From Gemmatimonadaceae bacterium (GTDB taxonomy: Bacteria > Gemmatimonadota > Gemmatimonadetes > Gemmatimonadales > Gemmatimonadaceae): 64,000 bases of DNA. Shown in pieces: positions 59,254-64,000 of the stretch. The position numbers were made by a program, and so were the translations under genes. The notes under the pieces are model-generated. The model was not told where the DNA came from. It saw only the letters and a program-made list of their open reading frames with translations, and made no database searches. Within the stretch, counting starts at the first letter, position 1, and the number at the start of each line of letters is the position of its first letter. Location of the stretch: assembly GCA_040882285.1 (NCBI GenBank), contig JBBEBQ010000010.1, positions 174,147-238,146 of the forward strand. Direction: 5' to 3'.

Positions 59254-62190
59254 ATGCAGCTTCCGGAGCCGCCCCGGCTTTTCCTCGTTGACGGCTACGC
59301 CCTGATCTACCGCGCGTTCTACGCGCTCATGGCCAGACCGCTCACCACCAGCAAGGGCGAGAACACCTCCGCCGTCTGGGGAATCAGCAACTTCCTGCAG
59401 CGGCTCGTCACCGCGCAGAAGCCCGAGTACCTCGGCTGGGTTCACGACTCCGGCCTGTCGTTCAGGCACGAGCGCTATCCCGCGTACAAGGCGACGCGCG
59501 AGAAGCTCGCCGAGGACCTCCAGGCGGACTTCGACCGCGGGATGATGCGGATCTGCCAGCTGCTCGACGCGTACCGGATTCCGATACTCGCGCTGGACGG
59601 GTACGAGGCGGACGACGTCATCGGCACGTTGGCACGCCGCGGAACGGAGAGCGGTGTCAGCGTCGTGGTCGTCTCCGGTGACAAGGATTTCCAGCAGCTC
59701 GTGCGCCCGGGCGTGTGGATCCTCAATCCGGGTCGCGGCGGCTCCGCCGCGGTCGAGGAGCAGTGGGTCGGAGTCGAGAACGCGAGCGAGCGGCTCGGCG
59801 TGCCGCCCGGGCGCGTGACCGATTATCTCGCGCTCGTCGGCGACTCGTCGGACAACGTTCCGGGCGTGCGCGGCATCGGTGACAAGACGGCGCGCGAGCT
59901 GGTCAACACTTATGGCGGGCTGGAAGACATCCTGGCGCGGGCGGGCGAGATCACCAAAAAGCGGCCGCGCGAGGCGCTGCAGGAGCACGCGGCGAACGCG
60001 CGGCTGTCGAAGGAGCTGGTGACGATCCGCGAGGATCTCGAGATCCCGCTCGACCTCGAGGCGCTCAAGCTGCGCGAGCCGGACCGCGACCAGCTACGGG
60101 ACCTGTTCGTCGAGCTGGAGTTCCATTCGCTCGCCAGGGACGCGGCACCGGCGAAGCGCGCTCCCGAGCCGGGACTCGAGCGGCGATACACCACCGTCGA
60201 GACGGTCGCGCACGTGAAGGACGTCGTCGCCAGAGCCCGGAAGGCCGGCTCGTTCGCGCTCGACACGGAAACCGTGATCGCGGCGGGTGACCCGCCCAAG
60301 ATCGATCCGCTGCGGTCGAAGCTCATCGGGATCTCGCTCGCGGTCGCGCCGGGTGAGGCGTACTACTTCCCCCTGCGGCACCGGCAGCACGCGGCCGAGC
60401 AGACGGATTTTCTGATGGATGTCTCCGGCGACCGCTCGGCAACCGACGCCCCGGAGGACCGCGGTGCCGTACAGGGGGGAGACGAAGCGACGCGCGTGCG
60501 CCCGAAGAAGCGGGCAGTGAAGAAAATCGAGAGCATCGCGTCGCGGCTGCTCGGCGGAGGGGCGACGCAGCCGGTGAACAATCTTCCGCCGCTCGATTCT
60601 CCGGAGATGGCGCCGCTGCGGGAGCTGCTGGAGGACGCGTCGATCAGCAAGAGCGCGCAGAACGCCAAGTTCGATCTGCTGGCGCTGAGGAAAGCAGGAG
60701 TGAATCTCCGTGGTCTCGAGTTCGACACGATGCTCGCGAGCTACGTGCTCGACCCGGGGCGCCGCTCGCACGGGCTCGACGTGCTCGCGTTGGAGTTCCT
60801 GCAGCACACCATGACGTCGTACGAGGACCTGTGCGGGAAGGGAAAGGAAGCGCTGCGCTTCGACGAATGCCCGGTCGAGGCGGCGCGCGATTACTCGTGC
60901 GAGGACGCGGATATCACGCTCCGGCTGCGCGGGGTCTTCGAGCCGCAGCTCGAGAAGTTCGCGCTGAAGGAACTGCTGCGCGACGTCGAGATGCCGCTGG
61001 TGAACGTGCTCGCCGAGATGGAGTGGACCGGCGTCGCGATCGACGACGACTGGTTCAAGTCGCTCAAGGTCCGCTTCGAGCGCGAGCGCAAAGCGGTCGA
61101 GCAGAAGATCTACGAAGCCGCCGGCACCGAGTTCAACATCGCGTCGAACCTGCAGCTGCGCGAGATTTTGTTCGTGAAGCTGGGCCTGCCCGTGTTGAAG
61201 AAGACGTCGACCGGGCCGTCCACCGACGCGAGCGTGTTGCAGGAGCTGGCGGAAGCGGGACATGCGCTTCCCGTGCTGCTGATGGAATACCGCGAGCTGG
61301 CGAAGCTCGAGAACACCTATCTGGACACCCTGCCCGAGCTGGTGAATCCTCAGACGGGGCGGCTGCACACGTCGTTCAATCAGACGGTGGCCGCGACCGG
61401 GAGACTGTCGTCCAGCGATCCGAACCTGCAGAACATCCCCATCCGGCGGGAGCTGGGCCGGGAGATCAGGCGCGGGTTTGTCCCGGAGAAGGGCTGGACT
61501 CTGATCGCCGCGGATTACTCGCAGATCGAGCTGCGTTTACTCGCGCACCTGTCGAACGATCCCGCGTTCGTGGATGCGTTCCACGCCGGCGGCGACATCC
61601 ACCGGCAGACCGCGTCCATCATCTTCGAGGTGCCCGTCGCGGAGGTGACCCCCGAGATGCGCGCGCGGGCGAAGACGATCAACTTCGCGACGATCTACGG
61701 GCAGGGGCCGCAGGCGCTGTCGCGGCAGCTGCACATCGAGCACGCCGAGGCGAAGGAATTCATCGCGAAGTACTTCGAGCGCTTCCAGGGGATCCGCGCT
61801 TACCTCGACTCGATGGTCGAGTTCGCGCGGGAGTACGGCTACGTGCAGACCCTCTTCGGCCGGCGGCGCTACATCCCCGAGCTGCGCGACAGGAACTTCA
61901 ACATCCGCGCGTTCGGCGAGCGCACCGCGGCCAACTCACCGATCCAGGGCTCCGCCGCCGATCTGATCAAGCTCGCGATGATTCACATTCACCGGCTGCT
62001 CGGCGAGCGGGGGCTGCGGACGCGGATGCTGCTGCAGGTGCACGACGAGCTGGTGTTCGAGGTTCCGGATGACGAGCTCGATGTGGCGCAGACGTTGGTC
62101 AAGCACGAGATGGAGCACGCGGCCGAGCTGTCGGTGCCGCTGGTGGTGGATATCGGCGTCGGGAAGAACTGGATGGAGACGAAGGAGTAA
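59254..62190 (+). CDS. polA: DNA polymerase I
   Basis: PolA fills gaps and removes RNA primers. The ATG at 59254 (preceded by GGAAGC) gives 978 residues. The 5'-3' nuclease domain (about 1-290) has FLVDGYALIYRAFYA and GYEADDVIGTLA. The 3'-5' exonuclease domain (about 330-570) keeps the metal residues DTET, NAKFDLLAL and YSCEDADI. The polymerase domain has motif A AADYSQIELRLLAHLS, motif B RAKTINFATIYGQGPQAL and motif C QVHDELVFEV. A roughly 65-residue low-complexity, basic insert (about residues 374-440) interrupts the exonuclease domain. Confidence 0.97.
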   Translation: MQLPEPPRLFLVDGYALIYRAFYALMARPLTTSKGENTSAVWGISNFLQRLVTAQKPEYLGWVHDSGLSFRHERYPAYKATREKLAEDLQADFDRGMMRICQLLDAYRIPILALDGYEADDVIGTLARRGTESGVSVVVVSGDKDFQQLVRPGVWILNPGRGGSAAVEEQWVGVENASERLGVPPGRVTDYLALVGDSSDNVPGVRGIGDKTARELVNTYGGLEDILARAGEITKKRPREALQEHAANARLSKELVTIREDLEIPLDLEALKLREPDRDQLRDLFVELEFHSLARDAAPAKRAPEPGLERRYTTVETVAHVKDVVARARKAGSFALDTETVIAAGDPPKIDPLRSKLIGISLAVAPGEAYYFPLRHRQHAAEQTDFLMDVSGDRSATDAPEDRGAVQGGDEATRVRPKKRAVKKIESIASRLLGGGATQPVNNLPPLDSPEMAPLRELLEDASISKSAQNAKFDLLALRKAGVNLRGLEFDTMLASYVLDPGRRSHGLDVLALEFLQHTMTSYEDLCGKGKEALRFDECPVEAARDYSCEDADITLRLRGVFEPQLEKFALKELLRDVEMPLVNVLAEMEWTGVAIDDDWFKSLKVRFERERKAVEQKIYEAAGTEFNIASNLQLREILFVKLGLPVLKKTSTGPSTDASVLQELAEAGHALPVLLMEYRELAKLENTYLDTLPELVNPQTGRLHTSFNQTVAATGRLSSSDPNLQNIPIRRELGREIRRGFVPEKGWTLIAADYSQIELRLLAHLSNDPAFVDAFHAGGDIHRQTASIIFEVPVAEVTPEMRARAKTINFATIYGQGPQALSRQLHIEHAEAKEFIAKYFERFQGIRAYLDSMVEFAREYGYVQTLFGRRRYIPELRDRNFNIRAFGERTAANSPIQGSAADLIKLAMIHIHRLLGERGLRTRMLLQVHDELVFEVPDDELDVAQTLVKHEMEHAAELSVPLVVDIGVGKNWMETKE

Positions 62191-62226
62191 GATCGCCCCC
62201 AACGGTCCGCCGAGCGCGGGATCCGG

Positions 62227-62559
62227 CTAGGGCTTCTTGCGGTAGATCCCGCGGAAAACCTCGCGCCAGCTCTTGCCGCTGTCGGCTGAAACCATCCAGA
62301 GCTGCTCGACGGATCCGTCGGCCGCGGGTGTCCACCGCAGCCGGTCCAGCACCGCGCCATTGGGCGTCTGGCGAGCTGATTTTCCGCTCAGCTCCATCGC
62401 GCCGTCGTGGTAATCGCCCTCGAGCCGCAGAATCGCGCCGCCGCCGCCGACCCACAGCTGATTCCAGCGGCGCGCTGCCGGCTCCCAGAAGTTGAGGCTC
62501 GTGCCGCTGCCGCCGCTCCGATCCCGCCACTCCTCGAGTACCGCGCATCCAGATCTTTG
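62227..62559 (-). pseudogene. C-terminal remnant of a DUF1579-like protein
   Basis: The minus-strand frame runs from just after the MFS stop and encodes GCAVLEEWRDRSGG then SLNFWEPAARRWNQLWVGGG and LWMVSADSGKSWREVF, ending RGIYRKKP. This matches the C-terminal half of DUF1579-like exported proteins. It has no start codon: the codon before is the MFS stop TGA, in the same frame. The N-terminal half and signal peptide are missing. The likely history is a deletion joining this gene to the MFS gene, so I call it a pseudogene. Confidence 0.55.
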
Positions 62560-64000
62560 TCATACGCCTCCTGCGGCTTGGTACGCTTGGTCCGAGTACG
62601 CCCGGCGATCCGGGACCCGCCGCATCACCCAGAGCGCGAGCACCATCCCCAGCCCTACCGTGACGATGCCAGCGCGGTAAGCGAAGCCCTTACCCATCGA
62701 CGGCATCAGCCCGTCGACAGTGACCGCCCAGACCATCGGGCCGACGATAGCGGCCGCGCGGGCCGACAACACCATCAACCCGAAAAACCGGCCCGCGTCG
62801 CGCTCAGGAATCAGCGTCAGCATGAGCGGCCGCTCGGTCGCGGCGACCCCGCCGTACACCAGGCCGATGCCGACACCGACGATCCAGAACGAAGTCTGGG
62901 TGGGCGCGAAGATCATCGCGGTCAACAGGAATATCCACGACGTGATCACTGTGACGAGTGTGCGCTTGGGCCCGATTCGGTCCGCGAGATACCCCCACGC
63001 ATAGCTCCCGAGCACGGCCGGAACCGTGAGCACCACGAACAGGATCGCTTCGCTGCCCTCGGAGAATCCCATCGCTTCCACGGCGTACAGCGCCATCACT
63101 CCTATGATCGTCCCCATTGCGTCCTGGTAGAGGAACGAGGTGACGAGAAAGCGCGTGGCACCCGGATATTTGCGCGACTCGCGGAACGTGGCGATCACGT
63201 CCAGGAATGCTTTCTTCCACTCGACGGCTCGCTTCTCCACCGCCGGCCGATGGTCGCGGCAGAAGAAGAAAAGCGGCAGCGAGAACAGCAGAATGAGGAT
63301 CGCGGTCGGGACGAAAGTCGAAACACGCCCGCCGTGTTCCGTGAAGGGCACGATCGCGCGGAGGTCGGTCATCAGCGCCGCGGGCACATCGCCGAGCAGC
63401 GGTATCGAGCCCGTGTAGAACGCAGTGCCGATGAGCACGCCGGTGATCGATCCGACGTATCCGATCGCCGTGCCCATGCCCGACAGCCTTCCCCACTCGC
63501 TGGCCGGCGCGAGTTCCGGCAGCATCGCGTTGTAGAACGGGAGCGCGCCCTGGTACGCGTAGTTGGCCACGATGAACGCGATGATGATCACCGCCAGCGC
63601 CGAACCGGAAATGCTGGCGGCCGCGGACCCGGGCGGCAGACCACCTATGACGCTTTCGCCCGAGAGGGGGACAATCGTCTGGCTCAGAATTCCGATGGTA
63701 GCGGTCGCGGCCACGGCTGCCAGCGTGAACCAGACTACCCACGGCTTGCGGCGCTGCCTCGCGTCGGAGATGGCGCCGAACACCGGAATCGAGACCGCGA
63801 CCAGGACCGACGCGATCACCGAGCCGATCATCGCGACGGTGTTGGAAGCGCCCAGATCCTTCACCAGCCACACGACGAAGAACAGGGACACGACGTTCAT
63901 CGAGAAGATCGTGTTCGCGAAATCGTAGAGGATCCAGCTCCAGCGTTCGCGCGCGGGCGCGCGAACGGCGATTATGTCACCAGCGCTGGTCTCTACCGGA
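62560..64000 (-). CDS. MFS transporter (UMF1/Atg22-like), 5'-truncated by the window
   Basis: The first ATG in the window (63900) is internal: the frame stays open to base 64000 and encodes ERWSWILYDFANTIFS, the N-terminal motif of UMF1/Atg22-type transporters, so the true start is beyond the window. About 11-12 transmembrane helices are visible. UMF1 members include amino-acid exporters, but many are uncharacterised. The stop TGA is followed in frame by the DUF1579-like remnant. Confidence 0.82.
   Translation of the reverse strand, partial: PVETSAGDIIAVRAPARERWSWILYDFANTIFSMNVVSLFFVVWLVKDLGASNTVAMIGSVIASVLVAVSIPVFGAISDARQRRKPWVVWFTLAAVAATATIGILSQTIVPLSGESVIGGLPPGSAAASISGSALAVIIIAFIVANYAYQGALPFYNAMLPELAPASEWGRLSGMGTAIGYVGSITGVLIGTAFYTGSIPLLGDVPAALMTDLRAIVPFTEHGGRVSTFVPTAILILLFSLPLFFFCRDHRPAVEKRAVEWKKAFLDVIATFRESRKYPGATRFLVTSFLYQDAMGTIIGVMALYAVEAMGFSEGSEAILFVVLTVPAVLGSYAWGYLADRIGPKRTLVTVITSWIFLLTAMIFAPTQTSFWIVGVGIGLVYGGVAATERPLMLTLIPERDAGRFFGLMVLSARAAAIVGPMVWAVTVDGLMPSMGKGFAYRAGIVTVGLGMVLALWVMRRVPDRRAYSDQAYQAAGGV

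Overview
The window is GC-rich, densely coded bacterial chromosome. It contains the conserved rpmH-rnpA-yidD-yidC-mnmE / dnaA-dnaN block, so it spans a probable replication-origin neighbourhood. Envelope genes point to a diderm: a TonB-dependent receptor, a Gram-negative-type YidC with a large periplasmic domain, a TonB C-terminal protein and many lipoproteins. Caspase/PPC proteins, a CarboxypepD_reg TonB receptor, ECF sigma/anti-sigma pairs, a GWxTD lipoprotein and a type I QueF together suggest Gemmatimonadota. That placement is inference; no 16S rRNA gene is present.

Layout. 1-9 kb is an accessory-looking block: a multi-PPC-repeat protein cut by the window start, two caspase-fold peptidases in one operon, an ECF sigma/anti-sigma pair facing them, a TolB-like membrane protein and a PPC-like lipoprotein. 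9-20 kb holds a large TonB-dependent receptor, a methyltransferase, tRNA-Phe, an amidohydrolase, an SGNH hydrolase, a 3' remnant of a zinc metalloprotease, a ClC transporter, a GlsB-type membrane protein and queF. 20-30 kb is a minus-strand housekeeping run: rhomboid, ddl, cbs, a TonB-like lipoprotein, mutS, a SPOR protein, holA and a second anti-sigma/sigma pair. 30-46 kb mixes NUDIX, PhoD, SpoIIM-like, paired M16 peptidases, a class IV aminotransferase, hydrolases, upp, a DUF2225 protein, a metalloprotease, a polysaccharide deacetylase and mnmE. 46-52 kb is the origin block. 52-64 kb carries lipoproteins, RNase P RNA, an AraC-type regulator, pyrE, a histidine kinase, a Ser/Thr kinase, a GWxTD protein, polA, a gene remnant and an MFS transporter running off the window end.

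The most distinctive non-coding signal is a family of intergenic elements built from 7-bp tandem units (GCTRTTR, GCACGCA/GCAGCAC, GTGACTA). Several have inverted arms around a shared G-rich core, and they sit against stop codons, often filling the whole gap between convergent genes. They occur from 21 to 57 kb, including between dnaA and dnaN, and one short GCAGCAC-like stretch lies inside mutS. Two unrelated long inverted repeats lie upstream of queF and downstream of rnpB.

Several genes needed annotation from the bases: rpmH (54 codons), rnpA (whose homology starts upstream of any ATG/GTG/TTG), yidD (GTG start overlapping rnpA), rnpB, tRNA-Phe and two gene remnants. Both window ends cut genes.
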